Part shown: positions 16,541 through 25,673 of the stretch, piece after piece
How positions within the stretch are numbered: the first letter of the stretch is position 1
Layout: every line of letters starts with the position of its first letter
DNA from: JAAZKA01 sp034926225
GTDB lineage: Bacteria > Bacillota > Clostridia > Oscillospirales > QAMX01
DNA: 64,000 nt
NCBI GenBank assembly: GCA_034926225.1
Contig: JAYFRF010000010.1
Coordinates: 62,001 to 126,000, forward strand
Reading direction: 5' to 3'
Position numbers and translations under genes: made by a program
The notes under the pieces: generated by a model
The model's input: only the letters and a program-made list of their open reading frames with translations
The model's database searches: none
What the model was told of the DNA's origin: nothing

Positions 16541-18042
16541 ATTACGTATCCACCCGCAATGCCGCTGTCTGTGTACCCTCCGCCCGCGCGATCGCGGATG
16601 GCATCGCACCCGACGGCGGGCTGTATACCCCCGAAAAACTCCCGCGGTTTACCCCCGACTTCCTGCACGCCCTCGAGCCGCTGTCCTACGCCGAACGCGC
16701 CGCGAAGATCCTCTCCCTGTTCCTCACCGATTTTACGGAGGACGAGCTGCTCACCGCCGCCCGCGCCGCGTACGCAAAAGACCGCTTTACTTACCCCGAC
16801 GGATTTACTACCGATGTGCCCCTCGATGCTGTTGCCTTAAAAACGCTGTCCGACGCCGAGCATGTGCTGGAACTCTATTGGGGGCCGACCGCCGCGTTTA
16901 AGGACATGGCGCTGCAAATTCTGCCCCATCTTCTGACGGCGTCCTTAAAAAAGCTCGGCGAGCAACGCACCGCCTGCATCCTCGTCGCCACCTCCGGCGA
17001 TACCGGCAAGGCCGCGCTCGAAGGCTTCCGCGATGTCCCGGGCACCAAGATCGTCGTCTTTTACCCCGCCGAGGGCGTTTCTGACGTCCAAAAACTCCAG
17101 ATGGTCACGCAGGAAGGCGCGAATGTCGGCGTCGCGGCCGTGGAAGGTAACTTCGACGACGCGCAGACCGGTGTGAAGCGCGTTTTCACCGATCCCGCCA
17201 TCCGTAATAAGCTTGGCGATCACGGCTGCTTCTTCTCCTCCGCCAATTCCATCAACTTTGGCCGTCTCGCGCCGCAGATTGTCTATTATGTCTCCGCTTA
17301 TCTCGATCTCTGCGCACGCGGTAAAGTCTCGTTTGGCGCCCCGGTCAATGTCTGCGTCCCGACCGGCAACTTCGGGAACATTCTCGCCGCTTACATCGCC
17401 AAAAAAGTGGGGCTTCCCATTGCAAAGCTCCTCTGTGCGTCCAATGCCAACAATGTCCTTACGGACTTTCTCGCGACCGGCGTCTATGACCGCCGCCGCG
17501 ACTTTCACAAGACGCTCTCCCCGTCGATGGACATTCTGATCTCGTCGAACGTCGAGCGCCTGCTCTACTACATCTCCGACGGCGACGCCGCATACGTGGC
17601 GGCCAAGCAGAAAGCCCTCGGCGAAGAAGGCCGCTATGCCGTCGATCCCGCCCTGCTTGAGGACTTCCGCGGCTACTGCTGCGACGATGCCGCGACCAAG
17701 AAAACCATCCGCGAGGTCTTTACAGAGTGGCGCTATCTCATCGATCCCCATACCGCCGTCGGCATGAACGCCATGCGCCGCTACCGTGCCGAAACGGGTG
17801 ACGATACCCCCTGTATCCTTGCGTCTACCGCGTCGGCTTTCAAGTTTTGCGCGGGCGTTCTCGACGCGCTGACCGGGAAGCCCGCCGCAAACGACTTCGA
17901 TGCGCTGGAGACCCTCTCCAAAGTCACCGGCCTGCCGATACCGAAGCCTCTGGCCTCCCTCGACGGCAAACCCGTGCGCTTTGAAGGCGTGACCGCGAAG
18001 GAACGGATCGGCGAAACCGCCTTGAATCTCTTGGGGATCTGA
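16537..18042 (+). CDS. thrC: Threonine synthase
   Basis: A 501-residue PLP enzyme converting O-phosphohomoserine to threonine. It is of the long ThrC type: YVSTRN at the N-terminus, GGLYTPE, the PLP lysine Lys122 in GPTAAFKDMALQ, VATSGDTGKAALEGF and the glycine-rich PTGNFGNILAAY phosphate loop. A GAGG site 7 bases before 16537 and the ATGA overlap with the dipeptidase stop favour this start over the ATG at 16531. The other threonine genes (hom, thrB) are not in the window. Confidence 0.95.
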   Translation: MNYVSTRNAAVCVPSARAIADGIAPDGGLYTPEKLPRFTPDFLHALEPLSYAERAAKILSLFLTDFTEDELLTAARAAYAKDRFTYPDGFTTDVPLDAVALKTLSDAEHVLELYWGPTAAFKDMALQILPHLLTASLKKLGEQRTACILVATSGDTGKAALEGFRDVPGTKIVVFYPAEGVSDVQKLQMVTQEGANVGVAAVEGNFDDAQTGVKRVFTDPAIRNKLGDHGCFFSSANSINFGRLAPQIVYYVSAYLDLCARGKVSFGAPVNVCVPTGNFGNILAAYIAKKVGLPIAKLLCASNANNVLTDFLATGVYDRRRDFHKTLSPSMDILISSNVERLLYYISDGDAAYVAAKQKALGEEGRYAVDPALLEDFRGYCCDDAATKKTIREVFTEWRYLIDPHTAVGMNAMRRYRAETGDDTPCILASTASAFKFCAGVLDALTGKPAANDFDALETLSKVTGLPIPKPLASLDGKPVRFEGVTAKERIGETALNLLGI

Positions 18043-18065
18043 GTCTACTAAAAACGGAGGACATT

Positions 18066-18776
18066 ATGGCGCTATACGCACTGGCGGATCTCCATCTTTC
18101 CACGCGCGCCGACAAGCCGATGGATGTCTTCGGCGGTGCATGGCGCGGTTATATGGATAAGCTGCGGCGGGGGATGACAGTGCTGCGCGATGGCGATACG
18201 CTCGTCGTACCGGGCGATCTCTCCTGGGGTATCTCCCTCGGGGAAGCGCTCGACGACTTCCGCTTCCTCGCGTCCTATCCGGGACGCAAGCTGCTCGTCA
18301 AGGGCAACCACGACCTTTGGTGGGATACCCGCACCAAAATGGAGCGCTTCTATGCCCAAAACGGCATCGAAGGGATCGAATTCCTGCACAACAACTGCTT
18401 TTTATACGACACACCCGACGGCCGAATCGCGCTTTGCGGCACGAGAGGATGGTTTTACGAGGAGGATCACGGCAGCGCGCACGATGATAAAATGCGTGCA
18501 AGGGAAGTGATTCGTCTGCGAACCTCCCTGAATGCGGCGAAAAACGCGGGAGCATCCCGCATATACTGCTTTATACACTATCCGCCGATCTTCGGTTCCT
18601 ATGTCTGCGAAGGGATTGTCACAGCGTTGGAGGAATACAGCGTGGAGGCATGCTTTTACGGTCATCTTCACGGAGAAAGTTGCAAATCCGCGTTTCGAAG
18701 TGTTAAAAATGGCGTAAACTATCGACTTGTGTCGTGCGATTCTGTAGAGTTTCAACCAATTTTGATTGAGCCGTAA
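18066..18776 (+). CDS. Calcineurin-like metallophosphoesterase
   Basis: A 236-residue protein with all five metallophosphoesterase blocks: DLH (Asp8, His10), GDLSWG, GNHD (80-83), IHYPP and YGHLHG. This makes a two-metal phosphoesterase site. There is no signal peptide or membrane segment. GGAGG precedes the ATG. The gene follows thrC by 23 bases, so it may be cotranscribed. Relatives are annotated only as metallophosphoesterase or predicted phosphohydrolase, and the substrate is unknown. Confidence 0.88.
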   Translation: MALYALADLHLSTRADKPMDVFGGAWRGYMDKLRRGMTVLRDGDTLVVPGDLSWGISLGEALDDFRFLASYPGRKLLVKGNHDLWWDTRTKMERFYAQNGIEGIEFLHNNCFLYDTPDGRIALCGTRGWFYEEDHGSAHDDKMRAREVIRLRTSLNAAKNAGASRIYCFIHYPPIFGSYVCEGIVTALEEYSVEACFYGHLHGESCKSAFRSVKNGVNYRLVSCDSVEFQPILIEP

Positions 18777-18862
18777 AAAAGTATGGCATAATACTTGAAA
18801 GTGTTGTATAATAGCGTCGTACTTAAAAAATTTACGATAGTAACCTAAAGGGGAAATTTACC

Positions 18863-20167
18863 ATGGAAATCAAACGCAACGAAAAAACCGCCGTGAATAC
18901 GGTGGAACTCGAAATCGCCGTTCTCGGGGCAGACTTCGAAAGCGCTATCCAGCAGGCTTACCGTAAGGACGTTTCAAAAATCAATGTTCCCGGTTTCCGC
19001 CGCGGCAAAGCGCCCCGTAAAATGATCGAACAGCTCTACGGCAAGGCCGTTTTCTATGAAGAAGCCGTTAACTCCGCTACCCCCGCGGCTTACGAAGCCG
19101 CGATCAAGGAGATTGCCCTCGAACCCGTCGCCCAGCCGGCGCTTGAGATCGTCTCCATCGATGACAATGGCTTCGTCTTTAAGGCTGTCGTGACCACCAA
19201 GCCCGTCGCGACCGTCGGCGATTATCAAAGCATCCGCGCCGAGCGCAAGGTCGAAGAAGTCACCGACGCCGATGTCGACGCCGCTGTAGAACGCCTTGCT
19301 CAGCGCAATGCCCGCATCGAGACCGTAGAGCGTCCCGCCGAAAACGGCGACACCGCTGTCATCGACTACGAAGGGCTTCTCGACGGCACCCCCTTTGAAG
19401 GCGGCACCGCTGAGGATTATGAATTGAAGCTTGGCTCCGGCACCTTCATTCCCGGCTTTGAGGAGCAGGTCATCGGCCATTCGGCCGGCGATCAGTTCGA
19501 CGTCAACGTGGCTTTCCCCGAGGACTATCACGCTGAGGAGTTAAAAGGCAAGGCCGTCGTCTTTAAGGTTCGCCTGCATGAGGTGAAGAAGTCTATCCTG
19601 CCCGCGCTCGACGACGAGTTCGCTAAGGATGTTTCTGAGTTTGACTCCCTCGCCGCGCTCCGCGACGATGAACGCGCCAAGCTCGTCAAGACCCGCGAGA
19701 ACAACGCCGACCAGGCCTTTGAGTCTGCGATCATGGAGAAGCTCTCCGAAATCACCGAGGTCGAAATCCCCGACGCCATGATCGAGTCCCGTATCGACAA
19801 TATTGCCGAAGATTTTGCCTATCGCTTCCAGATGCAGGGCATCTCTATGGATCAGTACTTTAAGATGACCGGCTCCAATATGGAGGACTTCCGCGCGAGC
19901 TTCAAGGACCGTGCGACGATGCAAGTCAAGATCTCCCTCGCGCTGGAAGCTATCGCGAAGGTTGAGAATATGTCCGTGACGCCCGAAGATATCGAGGCCG
20001 AGTACGTAAAGCTCGCCGGCGAAAACGGTAAGGTGGAGCAGGTCAAGAGCTACATCACCACAGATGCGCTGGAGCATGACATGATCGCCGAGCGTACGAT
20101 GAACCTGTTGAAGGAAATTGCCGCGAAAGAGCCCATCGAAGCACCCGCTGAAAGCGAAAACGCATAA
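18863..20167 (+). CDS. tig: Trigger factor (ribosome-associated chaperone, prolyl isomerase)
   Basis: A 434-residue trigger factor, normal length. The N-terminal ribosome-binding domain contains the signature VPGFRRGKAPR. A central FKBP-type PPIase domain spans about 155-240 (ENGDTAVIDYEGLLDGTPFEGG as blocks, FIPGFEEQVIG). The C-terminal helical arm domain follows. It binds L23 at the exit tunnel and shields nascent chains. A TATAAT box at 18807-18812 is a plausible -10, but no good -35 is visible. It begins the classical tig-clpP-clpX-lon-engB series. Confidence 0.96.
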   Translation: MEIKRNEKTAVNTVELEIAVLGADFESAIQQAYRKDVSKINVPGFRRGKAPRKMIEQLYGKAVFYEEAVNSATPAAYEAAIKEIALEPVAQPALEIVSIDDNGFVFKAVVTTKPVATVGDYQSIRAERKVEEVTDADVDAAVERLAQRNARIETVERPAENGDTAVIDYEGLLDGTPFEGGTAEDYELKLGSGTFIPGFEEQVIGHSAGDQFDVNVAFPEDYHAEELKGKAVVFKVRLHEVKKSILPALDDEFAKDVSEFDSLAALRDDERAKLVKTRENNADQAFESAIMEKLSEITEVEIPDAMIESRIDNIAEDFAYRFQMQGISMDQYFKMTGSNMEDFRASFKDRATMQVKISLALEAIAKVENMSVTPEDIEAEYVKLAGENGKVEQVKSYITTDALEHDMIAERTMNLLKEIAAKEPIEAPAESENA

Positions 20168-20199
20168 TAACCCTTAAAACATATACGGTAAACCGCGCC

Positions 20200-20237
20200 G
20201 GGGCCGCGAACACCGTGTTTTGCGGCCCCCCTTTTTT
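20200..20237 (+). terminator. Terminator after tig
   Basis: GGGGCCGC pairs with GCGGCCCC and the inner bases extend the stem (AACAC/GTGTT-like). C then TTTTTT follows. It separates tig from clpP, possibly as a partial terminator. Confidence 0.85.
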
Positions 20238-20258
20238 ACAACACATGGAGGTAAAACT

Positions 20259-20840
20259 ATGAGCCTTGTCCCGATGGTCGTCGAGCAAACCAATCGTGGG
20301 GAACGTTCCTACGACATCTTTTCCCGTCTTCTCAACGACCGCATCGTCATGCTGTCGGAGGAGGTCAACGATACCACCGCGTCGCTCGTCGTCGCGCAGC
20401 TTCTGTATCTCGAAGCTCAGGATCCCGACCGCGACATCCACTTTTATATCAACAGCCCCGGAGGCTCCGTGACGGCGGGACTTGCGATCTATGATACCAT
20501 GCAGTATATCAAGGCCGATGTCGAGACGATTTGCATCGGTATGGCCGCCTCTATGGGCGCGTTCCTGCTCACTGCCGGCGCGAAGGGCAAACGCTTCGCG
20601 CTGCCGAACGCCGAAATTATGATCCATCAGCCTCTCGGCGGCATGCAGGGCCAGACGACCGATATGGCGATTCACGTTGACCGGATGCTGAAAATTAAAG
20701 AGAACTTAAACCGTATCCTCGCTGAGCGTACGGGTAAGTCCTATGAACAGATCTGCGCGGATACCGAGCGCGATCATTTCCTTACCGCCGCGGACGCGGC
20801 TGCGTACGGTATTATCGATAAGGTTATCGATAAGCGGTAA
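20259..20840 (+). CDS. clpP: ATP-dependent Clp protease proteolytic subunit
   Basis: A 193-residue serine protease that forms the tetradecameric ClpP barrel. The catalytic triad is Ser98 (GMAASMGAF), His123 (IHQPLGG) and Asp172 (ERDHFLTA). N-terminal processing probably occurs near VPMVVEQTNRGERSYDI. GGAGG sets the start at 20259; an upstream in-frame codon at 20220 would lie inside the tig terminator. It is followed after 21 bases by clpX, its unfoldase partner. Confidence 0.98.
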   Translation: MSLVPMVVEQTNRGERSYDIFSRLLNDRIVMLSEEVNDTTASLVVAQLLYLEAQDPDRDIHFYINSPGGSVTAGLAIYDTMQYIKADVETICIGMAASMGAFLLTAGAKGKRFALPNAEIMIHQPLGGMQGQTTDMAIHVDRMLKIKENLNRILAERTGKSYEQICADTERDHFLTAADAAAYGIIDKVIDKR

Positions 20841-20861
20841 ATATATCTATCGAGGTATCTC

Positions 20862-22202
20862 ATGGCTAAAAACGAAGAAAAGCATGTACGCTGTTCTTTC
20901 TGCGGGAAACGTCAGGAACAGGTACGCCGACTGATCGCCGGTCCCGGCGTCTATATCTGCGATGAGTGCGTGGAGCTGTGCCTGCACTATCTCGATGACG
21001 ATCCGACAAACCCACGCGACAGCGCGTATAACCGCGGTCGCGATCAGGGTCGCGAGCTCTACGACGACGAGCTGCCCATCATGCAAAAGGACAATGCCGG
21101 CATTCCGACACTGATTCGTCCGCGGGAGCTGAAAGCGATGCTCGACGAGTATGTCATCGGGCAGGATCGCGCGAAAATCGCCCTTGCCGTCAGTGTTTAC
21201 AATCATTATAAACGTGTATTCTATGCCGAACCGGCCGACGATGGTGTGGAGATTCAGAAGAGCAATGTGCTTTTACTCGGGCCCACCGGCTGCGGCAAGA
21301 CCTTTCTTGCCCAGACACTCGCGAAGATCCTCAACGTACCGTTTGCGATCGCCGATGCGACGACGCTCACCGAAGCCGGCTATGTCGGAGACGACGTCGA
21401 GAACATCCTTCTGCGCCTGATCCAGGCCGCGGATTTCGACGTGGAGCGTGCACAGCATGGCATTATCTATATCGACGAAATCGATAAAATCGCCCGCAAG
21501 AGCGAAAGCACCTCCATCACCCGCGATGTATCCGGGGAAGGCGTTCAGCAGGCGCTCTTAAAAATACTGGAGGGCACCGTCGCGGCGGTTCCTCCGAACG
21601 GCGGCCGAAAGCACCCCAGGCAAGAGTTCATCGAGATCGATACCTCCCAAATCCTCTTTATCTGCGGTGGCGCGTTCGACGGTCTCGACAAGATCATCGA
21701 AAAGCGTACCGCACACGGAGGACTCGGCTTCGGCGCCGAAATCGTCGGCAAAAACGAGAAGGATATGGGTGCGCTCCTGCAGAAGATCGAGCCGCACGAC
21801 CTTTTAAAGTTCGGTCTGATTCCGGAGCTTGTCGGCAGACTGCCCATCATCACCACGCTCGAGCCGCTTTCCCGCGATATGCTCGTCCGCGTGCTGACCG
21901 AGCCGAAGAACGCCTTTATCCGTCAGTATAAAAAGCTTATGGCGATGGACGGTATCGAGCTGGAGTTCGAGCCGGAAGCGGTCGCCTATATCGCCGACCG
22001 TGCTGTCGCCCGCAATACCGGCGCGCGCGGGCTCCGCGCGATCATCGAGGAGGTTATGGGCAGTATCATGTACGAGGCCCCCTCCGATCCCACCATTGTG
22101 AAGATTACCATCACTCTCGAATGCGCAAAACGGTTAGAGCCGCCCGTCATCCTGCGTGACCCCACAAGACTCGACGCAGGAATGCCCCGCAGCGCAACCT
22201 GA
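20862..22202 (+). CDS. clpX: ATP-dependent Clp protease ATP-binding subunit ClpX
   Basis: A 446-residue AAA+ unfoldase. The N-terminal zinc-binding domain has Cys11, Cys14, Cys33 and Cys36. Walker A is GPTGCGKT near 140, Walker B is IIYIDEIDK, and the pore loop GYVGDDVENIL is present. The IGF-type ClpP-docking loop corresponds to LGFGAEI. It feeds substrates to ClpP encoded upstream. The C-terminal tail is somewhat long, ending DAGMPRSAT, and its coding sequence ends 49 bases before the lon start. Confidence 0.98.
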   Translation: MAKNEEKHVRCSFCGKRQEQVRRLIAGPGVYICDECVELCLHYLDDDPTNPRDSAYNRGRDQGRELYDDELPIMQKDNAGIPTLIRPRELKAMLDEYVIGQDRAKIALAVSVYNHYKRVFYAEPADDGVEIQKSNVLLLGPTGCGKTFLAQTLAKILNVPFAIADATTLTEAGYVGDDVENILLRLIQAADFDVERAQHGIIYIDEIDKIARKSESTSITRDVSGEGVQQALLKILEGTVAAVPPNGGRKHPRQEFIEIDTSQILFICGGAFDGLDKIIEKRTAHGGLGFGAEIVGKNEKDMGALLQKIEPHDLLKFGLIPELVGRLPIITTLEPLSRDMLVRVLTEPKNAFIRQYKKLMAMDGIELEFEPEAVAYIADRAVARNTGARGLRAIIEEVMGSIMYEAPSDPTIVKITITLECAKRLEPPVILRDPTRLDAGMPRSAT

Positions 22203-22251
22203 ACCATCGGGCGACGGTATTTTTGCTCTCCCTTCGCGAAAGGAAATGCTT

Positions 22252-24684
22252 ATGGAACCCCAAAACCCCGATATTCTCAATATGCCGATGCTCCCTTTAC
22301 GGGGGCTCGTGCTGTTTCCCCGGATGATTCTCCATTTCGACGTCGGCCGCCCGCGTTCGGTACGCGCCGTGGAGCATGCCATCCGCAATAATACCCCTGT
22401 GTTCGTTGTGGCGCAGAAGGATATCCGCAACGCCGATCCCGGTGTGGATGACCTTTACACGTACGGCACGATCGCAACCGTCCGCCAGACGATACGCCTC
22501 GGCAACACAATGCGCGTTTTGGTCGAGGGGACTGACCGCGCCCGGCTTTCCCGCGTATGGCAGGAGGATCCCTACCTGCGCGTCGAGGTCCAGCGTGAGC
22601 ACATCGCGCCCGTAAACGCGTCGTCGACGGAAAACGAGGCGCTGCTGCGTCGTGCAAGAGAGCTGTTTGAGCGGTATATTTCCCTCAATCCGAACGCACC
22701 GCAGGAATTGATTATCAATGCCCTCGGTGAAAGCGAAATCGGCTATCTTGCGGACTATATGGCGCAGAACTGCGCTGCGGACTACGGCGAACGCCAGAAA
22801 ATCCTGGAAATATTCGATCCTGTCGCACGGTTGGAACGCGTCTGCGAACTCTTGAGTCGTGAAATTAAGATTCTTGAGATCAATCACGAGCTTTCTGACC
22901 ATGTGCAGGAGCAGATGGATAAAAATCAGCGGGATTATGTACTCCGTGAACAGTTGAAGGCGATTCGGGAGGAGCTCGGCGAAGGCGCGGAGGACAATGA
23001 AGCCGATCAGTACCGCTTGAAGATCATGAAGCTAAAGCTTTCCGAGGAACATGAAAAACGCTTGCTTGTTGAGGTCGACAGGCTTTCCAAAATGCAGCCC
23101 ATGTCCCCCGAAACAGGCGTGATTCGTACCTATCTCGATACCGTTCTCGATCTCCCCTGGAACAAACGCACCAAGGAACGCGTCGATGTCGCCGCCGCCA
23201 GAAAAATCCTCGACGCGGATCACTACGGCCTCGATAAAGTCAAGGAGCGTATCCTCGAATACGTCGCCGTCCGGCAGCTCGCACCGGGGCTCAAAGGGCA
23301 GATTCTATGCCTTGTCGGCCCCCCCGGCGTCGGCAAGACCTCCATCGGCGTCAGCGTTGCCCGGGCGCTCAACCGGAAATACGCCCGGCTATCCCTCGGC
23401 GGTGTACGCGATGAGGCCGATATCCGCGGGCACCGTAAAACGTACATCGGTTCTATGCCCGGCCGTATCATCAACGCCCTACGGCAGGCCGGTTCCAAAA
23501 ACGCGCTCCTGTTACTCGATGAGGTCGATAAACTGGGACAGGATTTCCACGGAGATCCCGCTTCCGCGCTCCTTGAAGTGCTCGATTCGGAACAGAATTC
23601 CGCTTTCCGCGATCACTACATAGAGCTGCCGTTCGATCTCTCCGACGTGCTGTTCGTTGTGACCGCCAATACGACCCAGACCATCCCGCGTCCCTTGCTC
23701 GACCGTATGGAGGTCATCGAGCTGGCCTCCTATACCGACGAGGAAAAGGTGCAGATCGCAAAAAGTCATCTGCTCCCAAAACAGCTTAAAAAACACGGGC
23801 TCCGCCGTCCGCAGCTGCGGATCTCCGATGATACCCTGCGTGAGATCATCACCGGTTATACCCGCGAGTCCGGCGTCCGCAACCTTGAACGTGAGCTTGC
23901 CCGGGTCTGCCGCAGAACCGCGAAAGCGCTCGTCGAAGATCCGAACTTGAAGCGCGTTACCTTGACGCCCGAAACCCTTGAGCCGTACCTCGGCGTCCGC
24001 AAATTCCATCCGGCGCCCGTTTCCGGGCAGGAAGTCGGCGTCGTCAACGGTCTTGCGTGGACGGAGGTCGGCGGCGAACTTTTAGAGGTGGAGGTCAGCG
24101 TCGTCGAAGGGAACGGTGCAATCGAGCTGACCGGCAACCTCGGCAATGTGATGAAGGAGTCCGCGCACGCCGCGCGCACCTACATCCGCAGCCGTGCCAA
24201 AGCCTTCGGCATCGACCCGGATTTCTATAAAAACCGCGATATCCACATTCACTTCCCCGAAGCCGCCGTGCCCAAGGACGGCCCGTCCGCCGGTATCACC
24301 GTTTGTACCGCGATGATCAGCGCGCTCACCGGCATCCCCGTTGTGCGCAAGCTTGCGATGACCGGCGAGGTAACCCTGCGTGGACGTGTGCTTCCCATCG
24401 GCGGCCTGCGTGAAAAAACAATGGCTGCGCTGCGCAACAGTATCTCAACTGTCATTATTCCCGCGCAAAATGCGCCCGATCTCGAGGAAATCGACCCCGC
24501 CGTCCGAAACGCCCTGCATTTCGTGACCGCGGAGACGATGGATAACGTGCTCGAAAACGCACTCGCGCATATGCCGTCCCCGATGATCGCCCAAAATACA
24601 GCGGCGTCCCCTGACGCTAAGGTGGTTATCCCCGAGACACCCGTCGTACTCCCGGATGCAAAACCCTCCGCACTGCCGCAGTGA
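22252..24684 (+). CDS. lon: ATP-dependent protease La
   Basis: An 810-residue LonA protease: N-terminal substrate-binding domain (MLPLRGLVLFPRM), central AAA+ module with Walker A GPPGVGKTSIG near 356, and a C-terminal protease domain with the Ser679-Lys722 dyad in KDGPSAGIT and GGLREKTMAALR. AAAGGA with 7-base spacing favours the ATG at 22252. The ATG at 22246 is too close to that site, and an earlier in-frame codon at 22156 would overlap clpX by 47 bases. It degrades misfolded and regulatory proteins in the cytoplasm. Third protease gene in the series. Confidence 0.97.
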   Translation: MEPQNPDILNMPMLPLRGLVLFPRMILHFDVGRPRSVRAVEHAIRNNTPVFVVAQKDIRNADPGVDDLYTYGTIATVRQTIRLGNTMRVLVEGTDRARLSRVWQEDPYLRVEVQREHIAPVNASSTENEALLRRARELFERYISLNPNAPQELIINALGESEIGYLADYMAQNCAADYGERQKILEIFDPVARLERVCELLSREIKILEINHELSDHVQEQMDKNQRDYVLREQLKAIREELGEGAEDNEADQYRLKIMKLKLSEEHEKRLLVEVDRLSKMQPMSPETGVIRTYLDTVLDLPWNKRTKERVDVAAARKILDADHYGLDKVKERILEYVAVRQLAPGLKGQILCLVGPPGVGKTSIGVSVARALNRKYARLSLGGVRDEADIRGHRKTYIGSMPGRIINALRQAGSKNALLLLDEVDKLGQDFHGDPASALLEVLDSEQNSAFRDHYIELPFDLSDVLFVVTANTTQTIPRPLLDRMEVIELASYTDEEKVQIAKSHLLPKQLKKHGLRRPQLRISDDTLREIITGYTRESGVRNLERELARVCRRTAKALVEDPNLKRVTLTPETLEPYLGVRKFHPAPVSGQEVGVVNGLAWTEVGGELLEVEVSVVEGNGAIELTGNLGNVMKESAHAARTYIRSRAKAFGIDPDFYKNRDIHIHFPEAAVPKDGPSAGITVCTAMISALTGIPVVRKLAMTGEVTLRGRVLPIGGLREKTMAALRNSISTVIIPAQNAPDLEEIDPAVRNALHFVTAETMDNVLENALAHMPSPMIAQNTAASPDAKVVIPETPVVLPDAKPSALPQ

Positions 24685-24694
24685 TAAGGATACT

Positions 24695-25285
24695 ATGTTA
24701 AATTTTGAAGCCACAACCTTTATAAAGTCCGCCGTTTCCCAGGAAGGCTTTATCCCGGGCGGTATTCCTCAGTTCGCCTTCGCAGGACGCTCCAACGTCG
24801 GTAAGAGCTCCGTCATCAACTGCCTGACGAGGCATGGCGGGCTCTCCCGCGTCAGCGCGACGCCCGGTAAAACCGCGCATGTCAACTACTTTTCTCTGCC
24901 CGATGCCAAAACGAAGCAGACCGGCGCGTATCTTGTCGATCTGCCCGGCTACGGCTTCGCCCGCGTGTCGGGCACCGAAAAGCAGCGCTGGGGTGCGCTG
25001 ATGGACGCTTACTTCGCGGACAATCCCGCCTTGCGTCTTGTCGTACTCCTTGTCGACGCACGGCACAAGCCTACCGACGACGACCTGATGCTGCTTTCCT
25101 ACGCAAAAGGCCGTTATCCCCTGATCATCGTTGCCAATAAGTTCGATAAACTCTGTCCCTCCGAACGTGACGCGGCACTTGCCGTACTGCGTGATACGCT
25201 CGTAACCGGCGAAATTCTGGCGTTTTCCGCCAAGACCGGTGAAGGTCGCGATTCTCTCCGCGCGGCGCTTCAAGCCTGTGTATAA
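24695..25285 (+). CDS. engB: Ribosome biogenesis GTP-binding protein EngB (YsxC)
   Basis: A 196-residue TrmE-Era-EngA-EngB-type GTPase involved in 50S assembly. G1 is GRSNVGKSS (31-39), G2 is TPGKTAHVNYF, G3 is DLPGYGFARVS, G4 is NKFDKL and G5 is FSAKTGEG. It starts 10 bases after the lon stop. A longer start inside lon is possible but lacks a ribosome binding site. The lon-engB adjacency is standard in Bacillota. Confidence 0.97.
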   Translation: MLNFEATTFIKSAVSQEGFIPGGIPQFAFAGRSNVGKSSVINCLTRHGGLSRVSATPGKTAHVNYFSLPDAKTKQTGAYLVDLPGYGFARVSGTEKQRWGALMDAYFADNPALRLVVLLVDARHKPTDDDLMLLSYAKGRYPLIIVANKFDKLCPSERDAALAVLRDTLVTGEILAFSAKTGEGRDSLRAALQACV

Positions 25286-25331
25286 GATGCGTCAATAACG
25301 CGTGTGTTTATATATTGAAGGAGGCATTACT

Positions 25332-25652
25332 ATGGCAACCAAGCAGAAAATTACATTTGATAAAACAGAGATTTCCGTCTATGACGACGGGGGCAAGCAG
25401 CCCGTTATACTGAATCTGACTTATGAACGCATTACCAGTATCCAGTTCGATCACGGTCAGATGCCTTTCATGGGCGTCTTCAAGAAGCCCTCTGACCGTA
25501 TCATGTTTCAGGTACGCGGCAGAGAAAACCCTGTCATCCTCTATAAGCTCCGCGAAGGCGAAAGGTTCGATGAATACGTCGAAGGACTGCGTAAATTTGC
25601 CAAGGATAACCGCATCACCCTCCATGATTATCTGACGAATCCACAAAAGTAA
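25332..25652 (+). CDS. Conserved-looking hypothetical protein, 106 residues
   Basis: I do not recognise the family. The protein is mostly predicted beta-strand (KITFDKTEISVYDDGG, VILNLTYERITSIQFD, DRIMFQVRG) and ends with an amphipathic helix (RFDEYVEGLRKFAKDN), an arrangement like small pleckstrin-homology-like folds. No signal peptide, membrane segment or cysteine is seen. An AAGGAGG site precedes the ATG at 25332. It lies between engB and lysA, 21 bases before lysA, so it is probably cotranscribed with lysA. The reading frame has normal codon use and a good start, so it is very likely real. Confidence 0.7.
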   Translation: MATKQKITFDKTEISVYDDGGKQPVILNLTYERITSIQFDHGQMPFMGVFKKPSDRIMFQVRGRENPVILYKLREGERFDEYVEGLRKFAKDNRITLHDYLTNPQK

Positions 25653-25673
25653 CAAACAGAAAGGATTTTGCGC

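Noticed and set aside
22156..22251. An upstream start for lon overlapping clpX
   Set aside because: No ribosome binding site precedes it, and the extra residues have no Lon similarity; AAAGGA supports 22252.
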